Assembly (NCBI RefSeq): GCF_014211975.1
Contig: NZ_CP060084.1
Coordinates: 2,987,001 to 3,051,000 of the forward strand
Length of the DNA stretch: 64,000 nt
Direction of reading: 5' to 3'
Source: Teredinibacter haidensis
Lineage (GTDB): Bacteria > Pseudomonadota > Gammaproteobacteria > Pseudomonadales > Cellvibrionaceae
Below are positions 52,136 to 61,410 of the stretch, piece by piece. How positions within the stretch are numbered: the stretch's first letter is position 1; each line of letters starts with the position of its first letter. The position numbers and the translations under genes were made by a program. The notes under the pieces are model-generated. The model did no database searches and was not told the DNA's origin. It saw only the letters and a list, made by a program, of their open reading frames with translations.

Positions 52136-55100
52136 TTACTTAGCCAAACTTGCCAGATGCATATCAAAGGCAGCTTCGGCAACTTTCTGTTCATTATCGT
52201 ACTCACCACTTGAGCGAGCCTCTTTCATATAACTTTGCATGCGCTTGTAATCCACTGGCATTACTTTTACAAATTTCGCCAGGGAAGCATCCCAGTCTGC
52301 CAGCAGCTCTTCCGCTACATCGGACCCGGTTTTTTGCTGGTGTTCTGTAATTAAGGCTTTCAGCTGGGCAATGTCTTCAGCATCTTCTGCTTTTTCCAGC
52401 TGCACCATTTCCATGTTGCACTTGCCGGCAAAATCGCCGTCTACGTCTAACACCCAAGCCTCACCGCCACTCATACCCGCTGCGAAGTTGCGCCCGGTTG
52501 CACCGAGAATAATCGCCATACCGCCGGTCATATATTCACACGCGTGATCGCCCACACCCTCTACAACTGTGGTAACCCCGGAGTTACGCACACAGAATCG
52601 CTCGCCCGCTATACCGCGAACGAAAGCTTTACCACTGGTTGCGCCGAAGAAGGCGACGTTGCCGATCAGTATATTTTCACGTGGTTTGAAGGGTGAAACC
52701 TTCGGTGGGTAAACCACCAGCTCGGCGCCAGACAAGCCTTTACCGAAGTAGTCGTTGGCATCACCTTCCAGCTCAAAACGCAAACCTTTAGCCGAGAACG
52801 CACCAAAACTCTGGCCTGCAGAACCGTTGAATTTCACATCGATAGTGCCGTGGGGCAAACCTTCTGCCCCGTAGGCTTTACTGATTTCGTTGGAGATCAT
52901 GGTGCCGACTGTACGGTCGGTATTGACGATATTCTTCTCCAGACGAATCCGCTCACCATTTTCCAGCGCCAGTTGAGCATCGCGAATTAAGGCTCGGTCA
53001 ACAATATCGTTGATCAGGTGCTTCTGTTTCACGCTGCAGAAGAGGGTATCGCCTTCGTAGGCGTCTTGCTTCTGTAGAACTGGGCTCAAGTCCAGATGGT
53101 TTAGTTTCCAGTGCTCGAGATCATCTCTCATTTCCAGACACTGAGCTTGTCCCACCATTTCGTTGATGGTGCGGAAGCCCATCTCGGCCATGATTTCACG
53201 CAGACCTTCGGTCATCATGGTGAAGAAGTTCACAACGTTCTCAACTTTACCGTTGTAGCGCTTACGCAGCTCTTTGTTCTGCGTGGCGATCCCTACTGGG
53301 CAGGTATTCAGGTGACACTTGCGCATCATGGTACAGCCTTCAACCACCAGGGCGGCCGTGGCCACACCCCACTCTTCTGCACCCAACAAGGTGGCAACAG
53401 CGAGGTCGCGCGGTGTTTTCATCTGGCCATCGGCCTGCACGGTAATACGGCTGCGCAAACGGTTGGCAACCAGTGTCTGGTGCGTTTCGGCCAGCCCTAA
53501 TTCCCAGGGCAGACCCGCATGCTTAATGGAGCTGAGTGGCGATGCACCGGTACCGCCGTCGAAGCCGGCGATTAGCACAACGTCGGCATAACCCTTACAG
53601 ACACCGGCGGCAATGGTGCCAACGCCCGCTTCGGATACCAGCTTAACGTTAATACGCGCATCGCGGTTGGCGTTTTTCAGGTCGTAGATCAGCTGTGCGA
53701 GATCTTCGATAGAATAAATATCGTGGTGCGGCGGTGGCGAAATCAGTCCAACACCGGGAGTTGATCCACGGGTGCGACCAATCCAGGCATCAACCTTGTG
53801 GCCTGGCAGCTGACCGCCTTCACCGGGCTTGGCGCCCTGGGCCATTTTGATCTGAATTTCGTCACAGTTAGCCAGGTAGTGGCTGGTTACGCCAAAACGA
53901 CCTGATGCCACCTGCTTAATGCGGCTGAGCATGGAATCGCCATTGTCATCGGGCTTAAAGCGAATGGGGTCTTCACCACCTTCACCGCTGTTACTCTTAC
54001 CGCCGATGCGGTTCATGGCTTTCGCCAGTGTGGTGTGCGCCTCCCAGGAGATCGAGCCAAAGCTCATGGCTCCCGTTGCGAAACGTTTGAATATAGCCTC
54101 TGCCGGTTCAACTTCTTCCAACGGAATGGAGGAGCGATCAGATTTTATGTTCAGTAAGCCGCGCAGTGTGTAGGCCGCGCTGGACTGCTCGTCCACTTCC
54201 TGGGTGTATTCTTTAAACTGTGCGTAGTCGTTGTTGGCAGAAGCGTGTTGCAGCAGACGAATGGTTGTTGGGTTGAACAGGTGTCGCTCACCATCGTGAC
54301 GCCAGGCGTAGTCGCCGCCACTGTTCAACAGATCGTCGACAAGTATGCGGTTTGCGGCGGGGAAGCCTTCGCGATGTTTGGCCAGTGTCTCTTTCGCTAT
54401 TTCATCCAGGCCAATTCCCTGAATACGGCTGATGGTGGCCGTGAAGTATTTATCAACGACAGTGCTGTTAATTCCCAACGCTTCGAAAATCTGTGCGCCC
54501 TGGTAGCTCTGCAAGGTGGATATACCCATTTTCGAGAAGATCTTCAGCAGGCCACTGTTAACGGCTTTGGTGTAGCGCTTGAACACTTCTGCATCGCTCA
54601 ACAGCTCGTCCAGAGAACCTTCGTTGCGCATCTCGTTCAGGGTTTCGATGGCGACATAGGGGTTAACCGCTGCGGCGCCGTAGCCAATTAGTGTGGCGAA
54701 GTGGTGGGTTTCACGCACATCGCCGGACTCCACGATAATCTCGGCTTTTGCCCGCAGACCTTCGCGAATTAGAGAGTGGTGTACCGCCGCCGTAGCCAGC
54801 AGCGAAGGAATGGCCGCGTGGTCGGTATCGACGTTGCGGTCACTCAGGATTAAGAGGGAGTAGCCATCATTTACCGCATCTTTCGCATAGCGGCACAGTT
54901 GATCCAGCGCTTTCTCCATTTCCCCTGCTGCGCCACTTGCGTGGAACAGGGTATCGAGGGTTTTGGCTTGCAAGTGTTCCTGATCGATATGCTTAAGCTT
55001 TAGCAGTTGATCGTTGCTGAGAACAGGCTGGTCAATTTCCACCTTGCGGCAGTGCTCGGGCGTTTCACTCAGCAGGTTGCGGGAAGCTCCCACATAGGTT

Positions 55101-56734
55101 CGCAGCGACATCACCATCTCTTCACGGATGGGGTCGATTGGTGGGTTGGTCACCTGGGCAAACAACTGCTTAAAGTAGTTGGATAAATGCTGAGGACGAT
55201 CAGACATTACCGCCAAGGGGTTATCGGCACCCATGGCTCCCAGCGGCTCTTTGCCGGTTTCGACCATCTGCTTAAGAATCAGGTTCAGGTCTTCGTAGCT
55301 GTAGCCAAAGGCCTTCTGCTGCAGTCGCAGGTTAGCCAGGCTAGATTGCGCCAGCGCCTCCTCTGGTAGCGGTAACTTGTCCAGCTCCAGTTTGTTCTTG
55401 GCCAGCCACTCACCGTAGGGTTGACGTGCGCAGATATCAGCTTTCACTTCATCGTCGCTGATAATGCGGCCTTCGTTCAGATCGGCAATAAAAATTTTAC
55501 CGGGCTGCAAGCGGCCTTTCTTCACGACAGTCTCGGGATCGATACACAGTGCGCCGGTTTCTGAGCCCATTACCACCATATCGTCGTTGGTAACCAGATA
55601 ACGTGAGGGCCGCAGACCATTGCGGTCGAGCGTGGCGCCGATAACCTGGCCGTCGGTAAAGCTTACCGATGCAGGGCCATCCCAAGGCTCCATCACGTTG
55701 GCGTAGTATTCGTAGAACGCGCGCTTCACCGGGTCCATATTGTCCTGGGATTGCCAGGCTTCGGGGATCACCATCATCATGACTTGCGCCAGCGGGCGGC
55801 CGCTCAGCACTAACAGTTCAATGACCAAATCCAGGTTGGCGGAATCAGACGTTTCCCGGTTGCAGATGGGGTGTAACAACTCCAACTCTTCTTGGGAAAA
55901 AGCCACAGACTCAAACAGCGCCTGACGGGCAACCATCCAGTTCACATTGCCCTTAACGGTATTGATTTCACCGTTGTGAGACAGGAAACGGAACGGCTGG
56001 GCACGACGCCACGCCGGGAAGGTATTGGTAGAGAAGCGGCTGTGGAACATGGCAAGAGCCGACTGCAACTTGGGATTGCGCAAATCGTTGTAATACTTGC
56101 GCACCTGTTCCGTGGTGAACTGGCCCTTGTACACAATGGTACGGTTGGACAGGGACACCACATAAAATTCATCTTTTTCGCAGTCTACCTGCAGGTTTAT
56201 CGTGTGACCGGTGGCCTTGCGCAGGACGTAGAGCTTGCGCTGAAACTCTTCCTGGCTCAAGCCTTCGGGTTTAGCAATAAATAACTGTTTTATGACGGGC
56301 TCGGTTTCGCGTGCGGCGTAACCCAGGCTAGAATTGTCGCCAGGTACATCGCGGTAACCCAATATTGTCAGGCCCAGTTTATGAATATTGGCCTCTAAAA
56401 TATCGCGGCTCTGCTGAGCATGGGTTTCATTCGGCGGGAAAAACAGCATGCCGACACCGTAGTCGCCCACTGCAGGCAGCTCAAAACCCAGCTTGCTGGC
56501 TTCTTCTGCAAAGAAATCGTGAGGGATTTGAATCAGAATACCGGCACCATCACCACTATTTACATCGTATCCCGTACCACCACGGTGCTCCATGCACGTC
56601 AGCATCGTCAGCGCATTTGTCACAATCTCATGGGATTTACGCCCTTTGAGGTTTGCCACAAAGCCGATGCCACAGGCATCGTGTTCGAAGTCGGGGTGAT
56701 AGAGCCCCTGTTGCAGGGAGTTGTGATGATTCAT
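52136..56734 (-). CDS. gltB: Glutamate synthase large subunit
   Basis: The 1532-residue enzyme makes two glutamates from glutamine and 2-oxoglutarate. The N-terminal propeptide of 20 residues is removed to expose Cys21 (HDACGIGFV), the amidotransferase nucleophile. The central and FMN-binding domains follow, with GEGGEDPIRFKPD and PGEGGQLPGHKVD, and the 3Fe-4S motif is CHLNTCPVGIA. The C-terminal beta-helix domain has Gly-rich repeats (YMTGGMAIILGATGRNFAAG). Length and order match the bacterial family. It is co-transcribed with gltD. Control by Lrp or NtrC would be typical but is not visible here. Confidence 0.98.
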   Translation of the reverse strand: MNHHNSLQQGLYHPDFEHDACGIGFVANLKGRKSHEIVTNALTMLTCMEHRGGTGYDVNSGDGAGILIQIPHDFFAEEASKLGFELPAVGDYGVGMLFFPPNETHAQQSRDILEANIHKLGLTILGYRDVPGDNSSLGYAARETEPVIKQLFIAKPEGLSQEEFQRKLYVLRKATGHTINLQVDCEKDEFYVVSLSNRTIVYKGQFTTEQVRKYYNDLRNPKLQSALAMFHSRFSTNTFPAWRRAQPFRFLSHNGEINTVKGNVNWMVARQALFESVAFSQEELELLHPICNRETSDSANLDLVIELLVLSGRPLAQVMMMVIPEAWQSQDNMDPVKRAFYEYYANVMEPWDGPASVSFTDGQVIGATLDRNGLRPSRYLVTNDDMVVMGSETGALCIDPETVVKKGRLQPGKIFIADLNEGRIISDDEVKADICARQPYGEWLAKNKLELDKLPLPEEALAQSSLANLRLQQKAFGYSYEDLNLILKQMVETGKEPLGAMGADNPLAVMSDRPQHLSNYFKQLFAQVTNPPIDPIREEMVMSLRTYVGASRNLLSETPEHCRKVEIDQPVLSNDQLLKLKHIDQEHLQAKTLDTLFHASGAAGEMEKALDQLCRYAKDAVNDGYSLLILSDRNVDTDHAAIPSLLATAAVHHSLIREGLRAKAEIIVESGDVRETHHFATLIGYGAAAVNPYVAIETLNEMRNEGSLDELLSDAEVFKRYTKAVNSGLLKIFSKMGISTLQSYQGAQIFEALGINSTVVDKYFTATISRIQGIGLDEIAKETLAKHREGFPAANRILVDDLLNSGGDYAWRHDGERHLFNPTTIRLLQHASANNDYAQFKEYTQEVDEQSSAAYTLRGLLNIKSDRSSIPLEEVEPAEAIFKRFATGAMSFGSISWEAHTTLAKAMNRIGGKSNSGEGGEDPIRFKPDDNGDSMLSRIKQVASGRFGVTSHYLANCDEIQIKMAQGAKPGEGGQLPGHKVDAWIGRTRGSTPGVGLISPPPHHDIYSIEDLAQLIYDLKNANRDARINVKLVSEAGVGTIAAGVCKGYADVVLIAGFDGGTGASPLSSIKHAGLPWELGLAETHQTLVANRLRSRITVQADGQMKTPRDLAVATLLGAEEWGVATAALVVEGCTMMRKCHLNTCPVGIATQNKELRKRYNGKVENVVNFFTMMTEGLREIMAEMGFRTINEMVGQAQCLEMRDDLEHWKLNHLDLSPVLQKQDAYEGDTLFCSVKQKHLINDIVDRALIRDAQLALENGERIRLEKNIVNTDRTVGTMISNEISKAYGAEGLPHGTIDVKFNGSAGQSFGAFSAKGLRFELEGDANDYFGKGLSGAELVVYPPKVSPFKPRENILIGNVAFFGATSGKAFVRGIAGERFCVRNSGVTTVVEGVGDHACEYMTGGMAIILGATGRNFAAGMSGGEAWVLDVDGDFAGKCNMEMVQLEKAEDAEDIAQLKALITEHQQKTGSDVAEELLADWDASLAKFVKVMPVDYKRMQSYMKEARSSGEYDNEQKVAEAAFDMHLASLAK

Positions 56735-57184
56735 ATTTAATCTCGTTGTGTTGCTATTTATCCTGGGGGCACGGACCTAAACCCGTCCCAACCACATGGC
56801 GGAAAATTGCCTCATTTTACGCACTTCTGTCGGCATTTTCAGGCCTTGTATTGACCCCAATTTCGTGGCAGGCACCGGCAAAAGCAGCCGGTTTAACTGC
56901 CAAACCCAGGGAAACTCTGGTCTGGAGTGTTTTCTTGGGCAGAAAAATCGTCGCAACTTATCATAAATAGCGCTATTAATGGGAATCAAAATGGTATCAG
57001 TGCCCCTTTCCAGGGCTCTCTTACCCACTTTTTTTGATAAAACGCAATTACTCGGCGCCGCTATAGATGCTTCTATACCCCTCTGCAGAGCCAAGCCAAC
57101 AGCAACAAACCGTGCTTTCGGTGGTTATTGCCACCCCCGTTTGGTAAATTGTCGTCCGCCCCTACAAAGGAACTTCGCTTAAGC
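56735..57184. other. Divergent promoter region of gltBD and speD, 0.45 kb
   Basis: Both flanking genes point outward, so each promoter lies here. I see no clear operator, riboswitch or hairpin. Minus- and plus-strand open frames in this stretch are poor. Confidence 0.5.
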
Positions 57185-57634
57185 ATGAGCGCCGATAAAA
57201 ATAGTAACGAGCCCTTTAAAGCCTTACCCGTGATTGATATAACCACCAGCCAGAGCTTTACCATCGACACCACTAGCAACGAAGCCTCGACTTCGGATAT
57301 TGCCGGCAGACACTATATTGTCGATTTCTGGGGCGCACAATTTTTGAATGACACCCACAAGCTGGAATTAGGGCTCACCCAGGCAGCCAAGGTTGCCGGA
57401 GCGGTGCTACTGCATATTCATCTCCATAAGTTCTCACAAGGCGGCGGTGTTACCGGTGTCGCTCTGTTAGCCGAATCGCATATTAGCGTTCACACTTGGC
57501 CCGAGCGCGACTATGCCGCTTTTGATATTTTTATGTGTGGCAATGCCCAGCCAGAAAAGGCCGTGGAGTATCTGAAGGAGGCTTTTATGCCAGAGAAGGC
57601 CGAAATAAAGGAGATTCTGCGGGGCAAAGAGTGA
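57185..57634 (+). CDS. speD: S-adenosylmethionine decarboxylase proenzyme
   Basis: The 149-residue protein starts at the ATG at 57185 (MSADKNS), preceded at 12 bases by AAGGA. It belongs to the short prokaryotic class (Thermotoga/Bacillus type). The self-cleavage site is Glu97-Ser98 in LLAESHISVHTWPE, with Ser98 becoming the pyruvoyl group. His103 and Cys118 (IFMCGN) have the spacing of the catalytic His68 and Cys83 of the Thermotoga enzyme. The N-terminal 40 residues are an extension not needed for catalysis. It makes decarboxylated SAM for the aminopropyltransferase encoded convergently 43 bases away. Confidence 0.95.
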   Translation: MSADKNSNEPFKALPVIDITTSQSFTIDTTSNEASTSDIAGRHYIVDFWGAQFLNDTHKLELGLTQAAKVAGAVLLHIHLHKFSQGGGVTGVALLAESHISVHTWPERDYAAFDIFMCGNAQPEKAVEYLKEAFMPEKAEIKEILRGKE

Positions 57635-57676
57635 AAAGCCTCCCCGGAGACGGCTCTGCAGCCGAGTAAGGTGGTC

Positions 57677-59221
57677 TTACCGGCGTAAATCACTGATATA
57701 GAGCTGATATAACTTAGGCTCCATAATCGAGTTCACTGGCGTTGCGACTTTCGCCATATCCTTATCAAACTGTAATGCAGCCAGCATGGTCTCGGTGGTG
57801 ATGGCCTTGGTTGGAATATCAAAGACAAATTCCCGCGGAATAGTCCCTCCCTTGCGCGCCATATTGTAACCCCAGATACCAAAAGAGGGTAAAGCCGTGT
57901 GGTAGCTGAGTGTATCGTTAAACACATTGGCCAGGGTTTCTTCAATGCACCAGAAGGTCTGCCGCGTATAAAACGGCGATGAGCTCTGTGTAACCAGCAC
58001 CGCCCCCGGCGCCATGCGCCGCTCTATCATGGTATAAAATTCTCGAGAATAGAGCTTATTGATCGCTTCGTTGTGTGGATCGGGCATATCGATAATCACC
58101 CGATCGTAGGCAATACCCGGCTGATTAATAAAGCTGAAGGCATCCTCACTAAAAGCCGTTAAGCGATCTGCAGAAAGGCTTTTCTCGTTTAGCCTTTGCA
58201 ACATAGGCAGCTCACGGGCTATACGCAGCATTTCCGGGTCGATATCCACTAGGTGCAGCCGCTCGACATCGGGATACTTTAAAGCCTCCCGCGCGGCCAA
58301 GCCATCTCCCCCCCCCAGAATAAGCACATTCTTACGCTCGCCGGGAAGCGATAAAACGGGATGGACAAGGTATTCGTGGTAGCGATATTCGTCGCGCGAG
58401 GAAAACTGGATATGCCCATCGATATATAACCGCTGCTCACGGGTATTGGTTGAGCGGGTAACCACGAGCTTTTGATAGGGCGTTTGCTTGGTATAAATTA
58501 CCTGATCGAAATATAAATGCTTTTCTGCAAAGCGCGTAATGTAAGCACCGTACAAAATAAAACCGATCAACAGCGCCAGAATGAGCAAGCACAGTTCCAG
58601 CATGCGCTTAAAGTTTGGCAGGTGATGACGAAAGACCAGCACATTGGCGATGGCAACCAAAATATTAATTAAGCCAATAGCAAACGAGGACTGAATCAAG
58701 CCCAGCGACGGCAGCAGCAACAGTGGAAACGATACCGAGCCGATCAGCGCGCCGACATAGTCCAGCGACATAACATCGGCAATTGATTCTTTGAGTTGTC
58801 TATTGCGCGCTAACAGCGTGGTAAGAATTGGAATTTCCATACCGACAAGTGCGCCGATAATCAAAATGAGGCTGTACATCGTCAATTCATACAAAACTCG
58901 CGCATAGGGAAATGCCATAAACAGCAACACGCTGCTAATACCACCCACAAAGGCAATCACAATTTCCACTAAGATAAAATTGCGTACATACTGATCACTA
59001 AAATATTTGGATACGAGCGAGCCCAGCCCCATGGCAAACATAAAAAAGCCAATGGTGAGGGAAAACTGGTACACACTATTACCCAGTAAATAGCTGGAAA
59101 TAGTTCCAATGATCAGCTCGTACACAATACCGCAGAGGGCAACAATCAGAATGGAAAAGAGCAAGACACCAGTCTGTTTTCCACTCAGGGATTCACTATC
59201 AATAACGGGTTTGGAGGACAT
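57677..59221 (-). CDS. speE: Membrane-fused polyamine aminopropyltransferase
   Basis: The 514-residue protein has an N-terminal half of seven or so membrane helices (about residues 15-215, LLFSILIVALCGIVYELIIG) and a C-terminal spermidine-synthase domain. The latter shows the dcSAM-binding motif LILGGGDGLAAREALKY, the acidic LVDIDPEM, and the catalytic-loop Asp in VIIDMPDPHN. It transfers aminopropyl groups to putrescine or a related amine. Such membrane fusions are common in bacteria; the membrane half may export or channel the product. Convergent with speD, giving a complete two-step spermidine route. Confidence 0.92.
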   Translation of the reverse strand: MSSKPVIDSESLSGKQTGVLLFSILIVALCGIVYELIIGTISSYLLGNSVYQFSLTIGFFMFAMGLGSLVSKYFSDQYVRNFILVEIVIAFVGGISSVLLFMAFPYARVLYELTMYSLILIIGALVGMEIPILTTLLARNRQLKESIADVMSLDYVGALIGSVSFPLLLLPSLGLIQSSFAIGLINILVAIANVLVFRHHLPNFKRMLELCLLILALLIGFILYGAYITRFAEKHLYFDQVIYTKQTPYQKLVVTRSTNTREQRLYIDGHIQFSSRDEYRYHEYLVHPVLSLPGERKNVLILGGGDGLAAREALKYPDVERLHLVDIDPEMLRIARELPMLQRLNEKSLSADRLTAFSEDAFSFINQPGIAYDRVIIDMPDPHNEAINKLYSREFYTMIERRMAPGAVLVTQSSSPFYTRQTFWCIEETLANVFNDTLSYHTALPSFGIWGYNMARKGGTIPREFVFDIPTKAITTETMLAALQFDKDMAKVATPVNSIMEPKLYQLYISDLRR

Positions 59222-59254
59222 AAATACAGGACTTTATAGGGCAGAAAAGGCAAT

Positions 59255-59284
59255 CCAGCTTTTCGTAGGAAGACGAAAAGCTGG
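59255..59284. other. Perfect 12-bp hairpin in the speE leader
   Basis: The arms ccagcttttcgt/acgaaaagctgg enclose a 6-base loop, 34 bases before the speE start and 36 bases after the previous gene's stop. An A tract flanks it on the plus strand. On the minus strand the T tract comes before, not after, the stem, so it is not a normal terminator. It may be a processing or regulatory element. Confidence 0.6.
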
Positions 59285-59319
59285 AAAAAAAAACAACGCT
59301 AAGACATAGCGCTAGCGAA

Positions 59320-59919
59320 TTACTTGCCTTTGGAGTGGCTGCCGGAACCCGCTCTGGCTTTAGCGGCTGCCCGAGCAGTAACGGGCTGTTTTTTGGCCAG
59401 AGAATCAGACGAGACCCCTGCCATGCGCTGACGGCTGAGCATACTGCCAATCAGGTAGCCGGTAAGTAGCCCTGTGCCACTGAAGTGGTGATCGTTTACA
59501 GCACCGCTGCGGCTGGAGGCAATAATCCGTGAACGCTCTCCATCAATTTCAATTAAGAAAATACCAGCTTCACTTTCATCCATCATGCGATTGCCATTGG
59601 TATCTTCATAGGCCAATAGAGAAGCATCTGATCTTGGCTCAACGCCCAGGGCGGTTTTGAACAGTGCAGGCTCGGAGGTATTGTAGCTGTCAGCCAGAAC
59701 TTCAGAAAAGCCCAGCATTGCCGCATCGGGATCATCGTTCTCCTGCCCTTCGATTGATTCCTGGTAGGAATACAACGTATCAATCGTAACATCGAGCACG
59801 GCGTTCAGATCAATCTCTTCATCGACGGAACTTAAACCATCGGAGTTGAAGCTGCTGTACAGGTAGAAGCCACCAAGAGCAACCGCAACAAGGCCATACT
59901 TTACTAAAAAACTCTTCAT
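59320..59919 (-). CDS. Membrane-anchored protein with one EF-hand-like loop
   Basis: The 199-residue protein has an N-terminal hydrophobic segment (YGLVAVALGGFYLYSSF) acting as signal or anchor. Near residue 107 lies a 12-residue loop, DTNGNRMMDESE, with acidic or Asn residues at positions 1, 3, 5, 9 and 12, as in an EF-hand or dockerin calcium loop; only one is present. A Gly-rich segment (GTGLLTGYLIGSML) is followed by a basic Ala-rich tail (KARAGSGSHSKGK). No family is recognised. It follows the GNAT gene by 34 bases, suggesting an operon that continues to speE. Confidence 0.65.
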   Translation of the reverse strand: MKSFLVKYGLVAVALGGFYLYSSFNSDGLSSVDEEIDLNAVLDVTIDTLYSYQESIEGQENDDPDAAMLGFSEVLADSYNTSEPALFKTALGVEPRSDASLLAYEDTNGNRMMDESEAGIFLIEIDGERSRIIASSRSGAVNDHHFSGTGLLTGYLIGSMLSRQRMAGVSSDSLAKKQPVTARAAAKARAGSGSHSKGK

Positions 59920-59953
59920 TATTGTTTCCTTATTGGTATTTGAGATCCCAGGA

Positions 59954-60784
59954 TCAGATATTACTTAAATCATGTGAAAAATGCATTTCATCTACGCCCG
60001 GCTCGTAATAATTGCTCAGACTCCCTACATATTTGAATCCCGCCGCCTGCAGTGGCTGATGAATTAGTGGTAGGTTCGATGGAAAGGTTATAAAAACCTT
60101 TCGGCCCCCCTCACCTTTTACAGACCGTAAGCCGAGCAGCAGATCCTCTACGGAAAAACTGCGCTTGCCAAATAAGCCCTTTTTCTCCTTCACAAGCCAG
60201 GAAAAAGTGTAGGCACCTTCCGATTCGGCAATTTCGTACAGACCATTAAAACGGATAACCGCCTTTTCATCCTGCACGCCCTCCCCAGCCACTTCCCCGC
60301 TAAACTCAGCATCTATCGGCTCGATGGTTTTACCTAAAATCAGTTGGTCTTCACCCTTATCATAAAAATCTATGTTGGTGACTTCCAACTCAAACCCCAG
60401 AGACTGGTACAATTTTAGCGCGCGTTCGTATATTTTACCGTCTTCAGGATCTTCATAGTTTGAGACTTTCACAAATACTTTGCGCGTATTTTCTGAACGC
60501 AGTTTATCCAGAAGATCGGTCATTATAGCCTTGCCATAGCCTTTGCCACACTGTTCAGCATTAACGTAGGTCCAGGATAACCATGCGGTATTTTCCGTTG
60601 CAGGTACTCGCCTGAAGCCGGTAACACCGACGACTTTCTCGTCCACCTCTAAAACAAACTGGTCGTCAAATCCGGAATCTTCATAATCGGCTTCTGCCGC
60701 TTCTGCATCATCTTCATCATGGGAATCGATCATTCGAATAACCGCGTGAAGATCGTTCCGATACAAGGGGCGCAGTTTTAACAT
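59954..60784 (-). CDS. GNAT-family N-acetyltransferase, extended form
   Basis: The 276-residue protein has an N-terminal GNAT domain with the acetyl-CoA motif CGKGYGKAIMTDLLDKL (about residues 76-92) and the later YERALKLYQSLGFE. The second half (about residues 155-276) is a degenerate, possibly GNAT-like or unknown domain (SWLVKEKKGLFGKRSF). Its ATG overlaps the rhomboid stop by seven bases (ATGTTAA). The substrate (amino group of a protein, polyamine or small molecule) is unknown; polyamine acetylation would suit the neighbourhood but is only a guess. Confidence 0.85.
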   Translation of the reverse strand: MLKLRPLYRNDLHAVIRMIDSHDEDDAEAAEADYEDSGFDDQFVLEVDEKVVGVTGFRRVPATENTAWLSWTYVNAEQCGKGYGKAIMTDLLDKLRSENTRKVFVKVSNYEDPEDGKIYERALKLYQSLGFELEVTNIDFYDKGEDQLILGKTIEPIDAEFSGEVAGEGVQDEKAVIRFNGLYEIAESEGAYTFSWLVKEKKGLFGKRSFSVEDLLLGLRSVKGEGGRKVFITFPSNLPLIHQPLQAAGFKYVGSLSNYYEPGVDEMHFSHDLSNI

Positions 60785-61395
60785 ATACGGTTCTCTTTAT
60801 TCAGTTTTTTGTATTTTCTAAACAGCAAAACAAACCCAGCCAACACTGCACCCGAAAACAAGCCGCTTATGTGAGCCGCATCGGAAAATTTTCCGAACAT
60901 GCCGGTTGCCGCGAGCGGAATAAGCGCGAGCAATACCAACGTAAAGGTTCCATCAATACGGTAGGCCGCCCGACGTCCCAACGCTGCCTGCAACCAGCAA
61001 TAGCTTAACAGGCCATAGACCACACCAGAAAGCCCTCCAAATTGCGGGCCATAAAACCACCATTGGCAGGCATTGGAGGATGCGGCAATCAGTAAAAAGA
61101 CTAGCGCCAACTCGATACGCGATTCGGCTTCAATTCTGCTGGCAAACAACCACCACAAATAGACATTGGTTAATAAGTGAACCAGCGTGTAGTGCACAAA
61201 TGTGGGTGTCCACAACTGCCAGAACGCGACATTATTCAACAGTTCCCGGCCAGTCAGCGGCAAAAACCAACTCGAGATAGCCGCAAGGTTTTGGGCGGTA
61301 AGCAACAGATAGGGTACGCAGGAAACAATAATCACCAACCAAACAAGAGGATGCCGTCGCAAGGAATCCGGCTGGGGTACGGGGAGCGTTTGCAT
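60778..61395 (-). CDS. GlpG-like rhomboid protease without the cytosolic domain
   Basis: The 205-residue membrane protein has six helices. The catalytic Ser is in GPQFGGLSGVVYG and the His in DAAHISGLFSG, the GlpG arrangement. The FVHYTLVHLLTNVYLWW segment corresponds to GlpG helix 2. It lacks the N-terminal cytosolic domain of E. coli GlpG. It cleaves helices of membrane proteins. The stop lies within the GNAT start, so translation is coupled. A second rhomboid follows 15 bases upstream in the same operon. Confidence 0.9.
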   Translation of the reverse strand: MQTLPVPQPDSLRRHPLVWLVIIVSCVPYLLLTAQNLAAISSWFLPLTGRELLNNVAFWQLWTPTFVHYTLVHLLTNVYLWWLFASRIEAESRIELALVFLLIAASSNACQWWFYGPQFGGLSGVVYGLLSYCWLQAALGRRAAYRIDGTFTLVLLALIPLAATGMFGKFSDAAHISGLFSGAVLAGFVLLFRKYKKLNKENRIC

Positions 61396-61410
61396 AAATA
61401 GTCAGCCAAC

